A stretch of DNA of 64,000 nt, taken from positions 15,719,242 through 15,783,241 of the forward strand of contig NC_037256.1 of the NCBI RefSeq assembly GCF_000002425.4, in the 5' to 3' direction. Source of the DNA: Physcomitrium patens (lineage: Eukaryota > Streptophyta > Bryopsida > Funariales > Funariaceae). Positions 1 to 11,900 of this stretch are shown piece after piece (position 1 is the stretch's first letter; each line of letters starts with the position of its first letter). The notes under the pieces were generated by a model. That model saw only the letters and a program-made list of their open reading frames with translations, had not been told where the DNA came from and ran no database searches. A program made the translations under genes and the position numbers.

Positions 1-135
1 GATCACTTACAGCCCTTAGATTGCAAAAACTATCTTCAACTCTTTATAATTCCTTCAAGCTTAGAATTCATCAAGTATTATATAAAAAGTGTAGCCAAGA
101 AAGTTGAAAGAAGATCAATCTATCTTGAAAATCTA
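1..135. other. Unassigned flank left of element A
   Basis: AT-rich sequence before the first recognisable LTR. I see no ORF, repeat or RNA gene in it. It is either the target site of element A or older repeat debris. Confidence 0.4.
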
Positions 136-636
136 TATCATAGACATATAATTAAAGAAGGTTCCAAAAGATTTTAGAAGATTGTAGAAGGTTCTAGAAA
201 GATCTAAGAGATTCCAAAAGGTTCTAGAAGATTTCAAAAGGTTCCAAAAGATACTACTAGATTTTAAGAAGATTCTTGAAGGTTCTTGAAGGTTCTAAGA
301 GGTTCAAGAATATTTTGGAAGGTTCTAGTAGATTCTAAAAAAATTCTAAAAGATCATAGGAGATCTTAGAAGGTTCTAGGAGGCTTTAGATGATTTAGGA
401 AGTTGATAAAGAAGGATCTTAGGCTTACTTTCTTCTCAAGTCTTGTAGAAACTTCTCAAGAAGCTTCTTAGGACCTAGTATATATAGGAATCAAGGTGGA
501 GGAGATCCTTAGTTTGGACAACTCACTTCTTGTGGTCTAGCTAGGATCTTCTCGCCTTGTATCTAGTTGTTGTTTTAATGTCAAGTTAATTCCATTCTTT
601 GTTCTTGAATCCTTGTCTTGTATATGGTTTCTAACA
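136..636 (+). repeat. 5' LTR of element A (decayed Ty3/gypsy)
   Basis: The segment aligns by eye with the LTR of element C. It starts TATCATAGACATA where C has TGTCATGGACATA, carries a GAAGGTTCTAGAA-rich U3 (about 165-400), has a TATA motif GTATATATAGG at about 477-487, and ends CTAACA at 631-636 where B and C end GTGACA. The sequence after it resembles the post-LTR leader of B and C. The initial TG has become TA. Its 3' partner is missing because the element stops near 3605. Boundaries are inferred by homology, as no target duplication can be tested. Confidence 0.7.
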
Positions 637-896
637 ATTTGTCAAGATTGCCATAAAATAATATTAGAAGCTATATCTTTCTTAACAAAGAGTGGATTAT
701 TCCTCTTCTTAGAAGTACCATAGCATTCTAAAGGTTGCAGATTATCTTCTCCTAGACTTATATTATTCTTTTCTTAATATTCTTTTGGTTTCTTTTCTTT
801 ATATCATAGACCATATTTTATTTTTTTTGAAGGCATGTATTTCTTTGATTTTCTAGGATAAAAGATAGAAAATTCAATATAACAAAGTCAAAAGAG
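637..896 (+). other. Leader of element A with two decayed hairpins
   Basis: Untranslated leader between LTR and gag. A decayed initiator-Met-type primer site lies near 660-671, about 23 bases after the LTR. A hairpin with stem AAGAG/CTCTT and loop TGGATTATTC occupies 688-707, and a partly decayed second hairpin lies near 726-756. Both correspond to hairpins in the leaders of B, C and H. Confidence 0.5.
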
Positions 897-1937
897 ATGA
901 AATTAGACTCTATTATTAATGCTCTTGAAGCATTGAGGATTAGGACAAAGACTTTGTCGAAACAGAATGAAGAACTATATATGACCATACATAATGGTCA
1001 AAGAGCTAGAGTGCCTCAACCACCACATCAAATTGCAATAGAAGTTCCAAATTTTCAAACAATTATGTCTACTTCAAACATGGGAGGTGCATCCACTCAA
1101 GGCAATGATTTGATAACAATAACAACAAAAAAACCAAGGATCACCCTTCTAGAATAGTTTGATGGCACTCGCACAAAATTTTGTGGCTTTGTAAACTAAG
1201 TACAACTAATCACCTTGCTTCAACATCAATGATATTCCACTGAAGCCTCTTATATTGATTTGGTTGGAACCTTCCTCTTAGGTCAAGCTTTATCCTAATT
1301 TGCTCTATTATTTAAAAAGAATTTTCATATATTATACAATTTTGAAGCATTTTTGGCATCATTTGTGGAAGCATTTGATAAACATGATAAGGTTTGTTCT
1401 TCAATAATTAAAATTCAAAGTCTTTGATAAAGAACTCGCTTTATATCAACATATACCTCAAATTTTTGACAATTAGCATGTGATATAAATTAAGAAGAAG
1501 TTGAATTGATGAACCAATTTCATTGAAGATTAAGAGATGATATCAAGGACTTATTGTTATCTATGCCACATCCTCTAACACTCAATGAAGCCATTAGTGA
1601 AGTTGTGAAGTATAATAACCATTTATTTCACAACAACAAAATAAATGTTCTTCAATTATGCCACATGTATATATCAATTATTCTACAACTTCTTTACGAT
1701 CCAATTCTAATGAATAATTGAAAGCAAAAGATATGAAGATTGATGCAATTTGCTTCAAACCTCTTTTTGAGCAAGAAAAAAAAACTTTAAAGAAAATTTG
1801 GCCTATGTTTATATTACAAAAAACTTGGCTATAAGATTAATAATTGTTTAGAGAAACGCAAGCATACATATCAAATGAGGAGTGTGGCCACATCATCAAA
1901 AGCATTGCAGAAAAATAAGAGCGTCTAGCCACAGTAG
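897..1937 (+). pseudogene. gag: Decayed gag of element A
   Basis: Gag is the capsid/nucleocapsid precursor that forms the cytoplasmic virus-like particle of an LTR retrotransposon. The first 86 codons are open and begin like the gag of B and C (MKLDSIINALEALRIRTKT, compare ESKLDAIINALASLSHRTT). The rest shows the retrotransposon-gag pattern (FDGTR.KF.GFVN near 1160-1195) with several stops. The frame of the start (897) and of the terminal TAG (1935-1937) is the same, so no net frameshift has accumulated. The TAG matches the gag stop in B, C and H. The copy is inactive. Confidence 0.7.
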
Positions 1938-3605
1938 GGACTGTGCAGCTAGATTCTTCACTATCACAAACCAAAAGAAATCATGTATTTTCTCCCAGCC
2001 TTTTTCATTGTTTTACCATACTTATATGGTTATGAGTCACAAAATTAGATTGTCATACATTACTTGACTCAAGAACCTCTGCATATTTTATTGACAGAGA
2101 ATTTTCTAGATCTCACTCAATTTGTATAATTAAGAAATCTAAAATTGTACATATAGAAGTAATAGATGGTCGATCTTTATCTTTTAGAGATATCACTCAT
2201 GAAAAAATTCTATTAGAAATAAACTTTGACAACCATAGCAGTCAAGTAGTATTCAATATCATTAGATTACTATCAAGTTCAATCATTTTAGGACTTTCAT
2301 GGCTTGAAAAATATAATCCATAGATAGATTGGATATCATGAAAGTTAAAATTTCTTCTAGTAGATCATGGAACCTCTACATCTATAAAAAAGCTTCTAAC
2401 ACCTAATAAGCCAAAACTTACACAATATTTATTTATTAAAGCTAGAGCATTTATAAGGGTGGTAAAACAAAGTACTACATTTACTGTCTATGCAAATTGA
2501 CAATCAAAACCTATGGTTGCTACAACAATAAATCCAGAGGTGTATAAGTATTTTATAAATGTATTTGAAAAAAAAATATGAATATCCTACTAAAGCATCA
2601 CCCTTATAATTGTGCAATTGACCTTCAAGAAGGTGCTCAACCACTGTTTGGATCCATCTATAATTTATTCCAAAATGAGCTTGTGACTTCAAAAGAATAC
2701 ATTGAAAAAAAATCTAGTTAAGAATTTTATTCAATATTTCAAGTCACGAGTTGGTGTTCTGATATTACTTGTAAAGAAGAAAGATAGATCCTTACAAATG
2801 TGTGTTGATTATTGTGGTCTTAATAAAATCATGGTAAAGAATTAATATCCATTGCCATTGATATCCAAACTTCTTGACCAACTTAGTCAAGCAAAGATCT
2901 TTATAAAGATTGATCTATGAGGCACATATAACTTGGTATGCATTAAAGAGAGAGATGAATAGAAGACATTATTTTGCACCAGATATAGATATTTTGAATA
3001 CAATATCATGCCTTTTGGACATACCAATGCTCCAGCCATATTCCAACACTTAATGAATGACATATTTTGCGAGTATCAGGATGACTTTGTTGTGATTTAT
3101 TTAGATGATATTCTAATCTTTTCCAAGAATTTGGAAGACCACAAAAAATATGTTTGCCTTATGCTGAAAAAGCTACAAAGTGTTGGATTATATGCAAAAC
3201 TAGAGAAGTGTATATTTTATACACCTCAAGTCAAATTTGTTGGATATATTATTTCCAACAAAGGCCTTTTTATGGATCCAAAGAAGGTACAAGCAATCAT
3301 CAATTGGACAAAGAAAAAAACTATACATGATGTCTAATTCTTTTTTAGATTTGTAAACTTTTATAAGATTTTTATTAAAAATTACTCCAAGATTGCTACT
3401 TTATTTACGCGTTTGACATACAAGGACAAACTAGACTAGGGCCCTGAAATAGAGAAAGCTTTTCAAAGCTTAAAAGATGCTTTCATAATAGCTTTAATTT
3501 TGATACATCTAGATTTCAATAAGCCCTATTTTATGGAGTCTCATGCCTCAAACTTTGCATTGAGAGCAATTTTGTCACAATATAGAGAAGATGGCAAAAT
3601 TTGTT
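1895..3605 (+). pseudogene. pol: Decayed, truncated pol (protease, RT, start of RNase H) of element A
   Basis: Pol lies in the -1 frame relative to gag and starts with the family sequence ATVGTVQLD across the gag stop. Protease remnants (LLDSRTSAYF; decayed D-S-G-A) lie near 2065-2330 and reverse transcriptase from about 2690. The open stretch 3008-3337 carries the catalytic [11 protein letters not shown] box and the downstream LEKC..FVGYIIS segment. RNase H remnants follow and stop near 3605, just after a sequence equivalent to LSQM.EDKKL. Integrase, chromodomain and 3' LTR are absent. Many stops are present, but the reading frame at 1934 and 3008 is unchanged, so decay is mostly by substitution. 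The RT type is chromovirus-like Ty3. Confidence 0.8.
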
Positions 3606-3758
3606 AAAGTAAGTAAGTATTATCTTAAATGACTTGCTAATGGTCAAAGAATAGTAAAAAGATAAACGAAAGTAACTAAGGTGGTATCTAGATTGAGAAA
3701 AAAACTAGGATTTAATTGGATGAAGTAGAATTAGATGTAATATCAAGAGGATGGAAGT
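3606..3758. other. Unassigned junction between elements A and E
   Basis: About 150 AT-rich bases separate the truncated RNase H of A from the outer end of the E LTR. I see no coding or repeat signal. Confidence 0.4.
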
Positions 3759-5363
3759 TGTCTCATTGTATTATGTGAAATCTTGCTTGAGAATGCACCG
3801 AACACCTAGCTATGGACGGTAAAAGAAAATTGTAACAAAAGATCCTAACAATCCAATAGGATTATAGAGAATTTACAATTAAATGTTAACAATCATAATC
3901 AAATATTAAACAAGCTCAATTAAATTTTATTGAAGTTATAAAAGAAACACAAGGAAATCCTAAAGAAGTATAAAAGAATATTAAAGAAAACTTAGTCAAA
4001 CCCTAACAAAAATCTAATAGAACCTTAAATTCTATTCAAATCCTAATCCTAATTCAACCTTAATCAAATCCTAGATAAATTCTAAATCCTAAACCAAATC
4101 TTAATCAAACCTTAATTCCTAACCAAACCCTAATCCAAATCCTAAACCCTAAACCAAATCCTAATCCAAATCCTAAACCCTAAAAAAAACCCTATCCAAA
4201 TTCTAAATCCTAAACCAAATCCTAATCCAAATCCTAAACCCTAAACCAAATCCTAAATCCTAAACGAAATCCTAAACCCCAAACCAAATCCTAACCAAAT
4301 CTTAAACCAAATCCTAATAATTCCTACAACACATTTAATCCTGAATAACTAATGAATAAACCGTTGATCTTATTTCAAATTTGGCACACTTTTAAAAAAA
4401 TAAGTTAAAAACAAGCACAAAAAATTTGATAAGGATCGGAGTTACCAAATTGACGATATCCTCAAAAATGTTCTCGGGTATTGGTTGGCTTCCTTCTCCA
4501 ATCTTAATGCCAATCTTCCAGAGCCAATATCTCTCTTTTGCACCTTTCGATTGATTTCAAAATTCTCACACACATAGAAAAACAAGTCTAGTATCCTCTT
4601 ATGTAAGTTTCACTCCAATCCAACTAATAGATTGCAAGAAATCTCAAAACCCCCATTCAACCTAAAATTCTACTTTTTGAGACCTTGACCCACTTAAACC
4701 TCAATATTCCTCAATTCAACCGTTAGATCAAGCTCAAATTCACGATACATATTAAACACAATTATAACCATAAACCTACAAACTTTCACTTGTAGATCTA
4801 TTACAAAACTCTTGAAATCACCCAAAACATAAATCCTATTTTATTTCATAAAATCCCAATCATCCAAAACAAACCTCGACTTTGCAAAGCTCTTACAAAG
4901 TCATATCAACTCCAAATTACCCGAAAATCAATGCTCATAGAAAGCCTATTCAGTCTACTATCAAACCTCACTCTCCAATCTCCAAAAGAACCCCGGAGTC
5001 ATCGTCAAGATTTGGTTTTGTGCCCCAGGGTCTGATTTCGACCCTGGTTCATAACCGGCCCTCTCCGAGTATCAATATCTAGTTTTTCTAAGTAGTTTTT
5101 TCTAGAATTTACTCTTAACTTTCTTCTAAAGATGTTTATATTATTTATTTTTCCAATCTACTTTAATTTGCCTTACTTATGGTGCTACAAAGTAAGTAGA
5201 AGTCACCTTTCTAAAAGGCAGCATTGATACCTTTTAATTTTTCTACCCCTTTGATTATTAACTATATTTCTAAGATAATTTGTTCTAATAATTTGAACTA
5301 AGATCTCCTAAATTATAATAATCTCCACACTCTTTTACCTATTAATCATGTTATGTCACGACA
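3759..5363 (-). repeat. 3' LTR of element E (about 1.6 kb)
   Basis: Read on the minus strand, the segment starts TGTCGTGACATAACATG directly after a polypurine tract and ends GAGACA, so it has LTR-type TG and CA ends. The same sequence recurs in the same internal order on the plus strand at 37117-38250 plus 44544-45129. Shared landmarks include the GAGCTTTGCAAAGTC segment (near 4880 and 37585), the CCTAAACC-type minisatellite, and the GATGCACTCTCAAG-type segment near the end (about 3790 and 45091). The LTR is unusually long. The outer boundary is by comparison with the second copy. Confidence 0.75.
4020..4330. repeat. CCTAAACC-type minisatellite inside the E LTR
   Basis: A degenerate array of 6-12-base units such as AAATCCTAAACC and AACCCTAAACC, including several exact plant-telomere heptamers (CCCTAAA). 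The reverse-complement array is present in the second E-type LTR (about 38190-38250 and 44540-44780), so it belongs to the LTR and is not a true telomere remnant. Confidence 0.8.
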
Positions 5364-5380
5364 TCCACCCCCCTTGAATC
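5364..5380 (-). promoter_or_regulatory. Polypurine tract of element E
   Basis: On the minus strand a purine-rich run (AAGGGGGGTGGA) abuts the LTR start TGTCG. This is the expected position of the plus-strand DNA primer. Elements F1 and F2 have the same arrangement. Confidence 0.75.
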
Positions 5381-5385
5381 TGTGC

Positions 5386-7566
5386 ATCCTCCGGCATGCG
5401 CCAACGATTCTTCAATATGTTGATGTAGAATGTTCTTCATCTTGGTATAATTCTTGATCTCCAATATGCTCTTCTATTCCAATCTCAATATCTTGTATTT
5501 GATTTTGTTCTTCATCAAAAAAAATGCCTTCATCTCTTTGTTTAAATAACTTGATTCGTTTGCCTGCAATGGGTACCTTCAATTCTGTACCATCAAATTC
5601 TTGTAATGAATATGTTCCATTGTTGTGTGCCTTTTTGATAATATAAGGTCCAAACCATCTCTTTGTAAACTTCTTCATAGTGCTATTTTGATTGTCTAAG
5701 CTACTATCATAAACTAATACCCAATCACCATCTTCAATAGGCTTGGGTCGTAATCAATGTTTTTTATCAAATCTTTCCTTATTCTTTTTCCTTGCTTCTT
5801 TCAATTTTTCTATTGCTATTTCAATATCGTTGGATCTTCTTTCCAGTTGTTGAATTCGTAATGCTAAAAGTTCTTCTTTGTTGAGATCATTCTTCCAAGG
5901 CAATACACTCCATGTAGGTACTACATCTTCTATTGGCATTACTGGTTTTTAACCATATAGTAATTCAGAAGGCATATAACCTATTACCAAACTATGAGTT
6001 GTACGATCTGCCCATAGTGCAAATCGTAATAGTCTAGGCCATTCATGTACTTTGCCATTGCATGCCTTTACTAATGCCTTAACAATAGGTGAATGCCCAC
6101 GCTCACTTTTACCATTACTTTCTGGATTATATGCTGTTGTTAAAGAAAGTTTAATTCCTATCCTACTAAAGAATTCTCGTGCTTCTTTTGCATCCAATTC
6201 ACCCCTATCTACCATAATTTTTCTAATACAACTATAGCGACAAATAACTTCTTTTAATAGAAATCGACATACACCTTTTGTATCATTTGTTCTTAATTCT
6301 TGTCCTTCAATCATATTTGATAAATCTTCTCATGCAAGTACCAAATACTTCATTTTTCCAAGTCTCATAAGCATTGCTACTAAATCGACCACCCATTTGT
6401 AATGTAAAGCCAAAGGGTATGTTGGATATAATCCATCTCGATGTCGAATATTTGAATATACTTGGCAAGTCTCACAAGATTCTACAAATTTTGCTATGTC
6501 TTTGTATATTTCCTTCCACCAATATTTTTCTCTTAACTTAGTGAATGTTGCCCAAATACCTCGATGCCCTATCTATAAATTTTCATGAAATTCTTTAATA
6601 ATCTTTTGTTGAGCTTCTAAACCACATATTATCCTTTATGGTACTTCTCCTCTCTTTTTTGGATGCTTCCATAAATATCCATCATGTAAAAAATATCCAT
6701 AGGCTTTCTTACGGATTTTCTTAAATTCTTGATCCATCCAACCTTTTTATTGCTTTAATGTGCTCAAATATTTTTCAACATCTTTTCATTCATTTTCATA
6801 TAAATCTCTTAAAAATGTTTCTAATGGTATATTAAAACATACACCCTTTTCCTTTGATAACGCATTGGTATAAAAATTTGTATCCACATCATCTTCTAAA
6901 TCAATCATCTTTTCTTCATCATAATACCTTGCTCTTGATAACATATCTACAACTGAATTTTCTTTCCCTATAATATGTTTAAATTTTAGATTCATAGATT
7001 TGATATATGCTATCTACCTCAACATAGCAATATCAAGAGTTGAACAACTTGTAATCATGCCTAACAAAGGTAGACAATCTGTTTCTATAATTACTGATAC
7101 TCCAATCAAGTACTCTTTTTTATTTTTTATAGCTATTACTACATCCCATAATTCTCTTTTGATTTGCGCATATGCCTTTTGCCTAGAATTCAATACCTTT
7201 GCTCCAAATCTTATTACATATCTATTCCCTTATTCATCATCTTGTCCAACCGCCCAACCTATTCCAATTGGACTTACATCAACTGTTAATACCACTGACC
7301 TTCCACCTTCATAATTTACTTTCTTCAAAGTTGAAGATGAAGAAAGAAGTTCTTTCAATTTTTCTATAGTTTTCCGTTGTTCTTCTTTCTATTGAAATTT
7401 TTGATTCTTTCTTAACAACTCATACAATGGATCTGCTATATGTGCAAAGTGAGGTATCCATATATGATAGAAAATACATGCTCCTAAAAATCTTCTCACT
7501 TCTATTATATTTGTATATTCTTTCATTTTTTTAATAATATCAATCTTTTCTATATTTGGCTTACGT
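5386..7566 (-). pseudogene. pol: Decayed 3' part of pol of element E (RT end, RNase H, integrase)
   Basis: In minus-strand order: the end of RT ('thumb', RKP..EKIDIIKKM, about 7560-7440), RNase H (about 7350-6900, with HIIGKENSVVDMLSRARY ending at about 6930), the integrase zinc region (about 6600-6450), the integrase core (6314-5949, with DRGELDAKEA and NPESNGKSERGH containing the catalytic Glu) and the integrase C-terminal segment KRWFGPYII (about 5660). The best open piece is 121 codons and stops separate all pieces. Sequence and domain order match F1, clearly diverged, so E is a sister family. Upstream RT, protease and gag are missing because F1's LTR begins at 7567. Confidence 0.8.
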
Positions 7567-8896
7567 TGTCGTATTACGTGCTTTCCTGCTTGAGAACGCG
7601 CTGGGCGTCTGGCTGTAGAAGGTAGTATGGAGATTCGCCAACAGTCAAACAGTCTATGAGTTTTTGACTGTTAGAATATAAACGACTGTAAGAATACATC
7701 GTAAATCTATACGGATGCCCTTCGACTGCTCGTCGAAGTCCTTTTTATCCCAGCCGGTAGGTCTCTAAACGTTACAGAGAATCCCGAACAATCCAAACTG
7801 TTAATCTTCGATACCGCTTTGTACTAACAATCTTGTATCCACTGACTGTCTTATTAGATTAATCCAATAAATTTCATTCACTCTGCATACTCAATCCTAT
7901 AGACACCCTTTTAATTCTTCAATCTCAAACGTAACTCGGTTTCACAAAACAGTCAAGAGTAATCAAACCCACTTCATTAAAAATCTTAATTCACCATTAC
8001 AACACTGACTTCAGCAACGATTGCCTCAGTCTTCCCAAAACCCTATGAAGAAAAAAAATCCCAATTCTTTGTCTTCTTTCCTCGCCCGAAGCATGAAGCT
8101 CGCCCTCTCCGATCTTCAAAAAAAACCTCCCAAAAACTTATTCCCCCCCTAACCTTATCCTCTGAATTTCTTCAATCTTCCGTCTTGGATCCGGAATTGG
8201 CTCCCACCGTCAGAGCTTAGATCCGTTATTGGCTCCTGCCGTCAGAGCTTTCTCCTCCATTTTTTACCTTTAAGAGATCCATTTACCGAAAACAACGTTC
8301 CCTGAAACGGCACAGAGAATAGGACAGCCTGAAACAGAATCAAAATCCCGTACTCGGGTCCACATTGAGTCACTCTACCAATTCAGGTCTCATTATTGGA
8401 TAAGATGCCCGTAGCAACCTAGATGTTCACGTAATTGGGTCAAATTGGTCCTCGCGTCAAATTGGCTAAGAGGCCCGTAATAAGACCTAGATGTTCCCGT
8501 AATTGGATCAAATTGGTCCTTCGCGTCAGATTGGCTGAGGCCCGTAGTAAGACTTGGATTTTTCCGTAATTAGAGTGCATTGGATTGCTCGACCAATGCA
8601 GGTCTCATATTGGGTAAGAGGACCCGGATTGGATTCTTGAAATTGGATCCAATTGGCTCTTCGAATCAGGCTCACCCGTCGTGTGAATTAGTCCTTTGTC
8701 TTCCTGCTGACTCTCGTTATTGGAAACGAATGGAGCATTTCAGTATGCCCCGGCTGACTGTAACGGGGTGACTGAACCTGGCCACTCAGTATTTGCACCG
8801 GAGTTGGTCGTTGCTCCCAATATTCGAGGTAACTGGACATTAATAAAAGTCCCCTTTCTTTATATTTTCACGGTATACTCGTGTCACAATACGACA
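7567..8896 (-). repeat. 3' LTR of F1
   Basis: A TGTCGTATTAC...ACAATACGACA segment of about 1.33 kb with an unusually long terminal inverted repeat (TGTCGTATT). It aligns with the F2 LTRs (15888-17273, 21883-23255) and the split 5' LTR of F1. It contains about two and a half tandem copies of a roughly 65-base unit (CCCGTAGTAAGACCTGG..., about 8400-8560), whose copy number differs between the LTRs. Confidence 0.85.
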
Positions 8897-8912
8897 TCCA
8901 CCCTCTCTGAAC
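8897..8912 (-). promoter_or_regulatory. Polypurine tract of F1
   Basis: The minus strand reads a purine-rich tract (CAGAGAGGGTGGA) directly before the LTR start. The position and sequence are equivalent to those of F2 and E. Confidence 0.7.
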
Positions 8913-8958
8913 CTGTGCATCCTCTGGTATGCACGAATTTACCCAATTGCTATTTGAT

Positions 8959-11900
8959 TCAGAATATATCCTCTATGTCTTTGTCCTGTTCGTCTTCGTC
9001 ACTTTCATTATCCAAATCACTTTCATCTTCTTGTTGCGGAGTCTCTATACCTTCATTAAGGTCTTCCATATTCATCTCCGCGTGTCTTCATTTAAATATT
9101 TTTACTAGCTTCCCTGCAATTGGTATTTTCAATTTTGTACCATCTAACTCCCGTAACGAGTAAGTCGCATTATCATGAACAGTTCTTACCACATATGGTC
9201 CAAACCAACGTTTTGAAAATTTTTGCAAAGTACTATGTTGATTATCCAGACTATTATCATAAACAAGTATCCAGTCACCTTCCTCGATTGCTTTTGGTCT
9301 CAATCGATGTTGTTTATCGAATCGCGCCTTGTTTTGTAACCTTGCTCTTTTTAACCTTTCCAATGCTATTTGCACATCTTCCGTTCTTTGCTCCAATTGT
9401 CGAATCCTAATAGCTAGAAGTTCTTCTCTTGTCAATCCATCTTCCCATGGTAGCATATTCCAAGTAAGTACCTTTTCTTCAATCGGCATAATTGATTTTT
9501 GACCTGTCATAAGTTCTACTGGCATATATCCTGTCATCAAACTATGTGTTGTTCGATCAGCCCATAATGCAAATGACAAAAGCCGTGGCCACTCTTTAAC
9601 TTTCCCATTACAAGCTTTAACTAATGCTTTCACAATCGGTGGGTGACCGCGTTCGCTTTTTGCATTCCCTTCTGGATTATAAGCAGTAGTCAGTGATAGT
9701 TTAACTCCACATCTTTCAAAGAACTTATGAGCTTCTTGTGCATTTAATTCTCCACGATCTGCAGTGATTTTTCCTACGCATCCGTAACGGCAAATGACAT
9801 CTTCAAGCAAAAACCTACAAATCTCCTTTGTAGATTTTGTCCTCAATGCTCTTCCTTCTACTTGATTTGATAAATCTTCGCGAGCTAAAACCAAATATCT
9901 CATCTGCCATAACCCAACCGGCATAATAACCAAATCAACAACCTATTTAAAATGAATAGCCAGAGGATACGTAGGATGAAGACCATCTCGATGTCGGATA
10001 TTAGAATACGATTGAAAAATTTCACATGAATCTACAAATGAGAGCACATCTCGATACATATTTTTCCACCAATATCGTTCCTTGAGTTTAGCAAAAGTAG
10101 CCCAGATTCCTCTATGCCCTGCCCATAAACTATCATGAAACTCCTTTAATAATTTTAGTTTTTCTTCCCTTTTGCCTATCACTCGTTGTGGCATCCCAAT
10201 TCCTTTCTTCGGTCTCTTCCATAAGAATCCATCTCGAAGTAAAAATCCATATGCTTTTTTTCTTATTTGTTTGAATTTTCCTGTAGACCAATTCCCCTGC
10301 TTAGTCAAGGTATTCAAATAATGACCAATATCCAATAATTCTCCTTCATAAGATTCTTCAAGAAATAGCTTGTCTTCTCTGTTGAGATTTGATATTGAAT
10401 AGAATTTCAATCCGACGTCATCAATGTCTTCAACCATTTCGTCCTCCCTCTCGTATCTTGCTCGAGATAGCATGTCTGCTACTAAATTGTCCTTCCCAGT
10501 AAAATGCTTAAATTCTGGATTTAGTGACTTAATATAAGCAATCCATCTCAACATTGCAATATCTGGCATTGAACACTTAATAATCATTCCAAGCAATGAC
10601 AAGCAATCTGTTTCAATTACTACTACTGCCCCAATCAAATAGTCTTTTTTAGCTTTTATAGCCAAAACGACTCCCCAAAGTTCTCTTTTGACTTGCGAAT
10701 ATACATGCTGACGAATACTTAAAACTTTAGCCCCAAATCGAACTGCAAATCTACTCCCATTTGAATCATCTTGACCCACTGTGAGCCCAAAAGTTGGTTC
10801 ACATTTTTGGTTCACATTGTTGGCGAAGCCATGCCAAATTGCATCCCCAAGTACCCTTGTTTCTATAGAGCTGCAATTGCGCAGCTGTAGTCTATTAGTT
10901 ATCTTGAAATAGAACGTCAAACTTTACCAATAGTTAGATCTTGTCGTTAGCTTCCTCGGGACAGTAGGCACGCATTGTTTGGAGAGAAAACAAGAAAGTT
11001 GTGGTGGTTTTAGTGACAAGGAGGTCAGCTGCCGGCCAGATCTGGAGGTCCGACTTTGGAAGGCGAGTGTTGGCGGACAGTATTGAATTTGGAGCTGAAA
11101 CTTTTGTGGAGGATGGTTCTTGTTGTCAGCTTTGTAAGGACTATTTGCACGCTTAGATTGAGTAAAGGCCAAGGAAGTTATGGTGGTTGGAGTGAAGAGG
11201 AGTCGGCCGTGGTGAAGATGTAGCACTCCGCCAACTCAAGCTACTTTGGAAGGTCATATCTTGGAATTCACTCAAGATTTTCAAGAAAAAATTGTTGGAG
11301 GTGATGCGGCTTCAATTCTAGTTTCTGGAATGCTAACGCATATGCATTGTACAACTGGAATGGAGCAAGGGCAAGGGTTTTTGTGGTCAGGGGTGCTCTG
11401 ACTAGGCCGAGAAAGTCAGGCAACTTTGAGGCAAGATTTCTCTTAGCTTAATTGTTGTTTTGCGTTGAATTTTATTGGAGGACAAGCGCTTGTAAGTCTA
11501 CTTTCTAAAATAGCAAAGCTTGTTATAAAAAAGTTAGTGATGCAACCATTGTAGTGGAATTCGTGCAAGGGGGTCGCTACCATGACTTGGAAGGTGGCGA
11601 CTTCCAATTTTCTTTAATTTTTAGGATGAATCTTGGATGAATTAGGTCAATTGCACGAATTGTCAGTTGGATGATAAGTTGACTTATGGTTGGATGAATG
11701 AATATTTAGATTGAAAATTGGATGAACAAACTTTGAATGAATGAATGTTATAGGATGAATGAGATTTAAGGGATGGATGATTGATGAAGGAAAATTTAGG
11801 ATGAATGAACTTAGGGTTTCTAGATGAACTTAGGGTTTCTGGATGAACTTAGGGTTTTTGGATGAACTTAGGATTTATAAAAATTACGTGTGAGTGAAGT

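Noticed and set aside
4882..5082. 66-codon ORF with a proline-rich sequence in the E LTR
   Set aside because: It lies inside an LTR, is not conserved in frame in the second E-type LTR copy, and has no domain.
10924..11226. 100-codon minus-strand ORF in the solo LTR
   Set aside because: It lies wholly inside the 10780-11951 solo LTR, has Ser/Pro/Leu-rich composition without a domain, and has no homologue elsewhere in the window.
11800..11875. GGATGAACTTAGGGTTT repeats as a possible CRISPR or telomere array
   Set aside because: Units are contiguous without unique spacers and sit within an LTR; eukaryotic context. Simple minisatellite.
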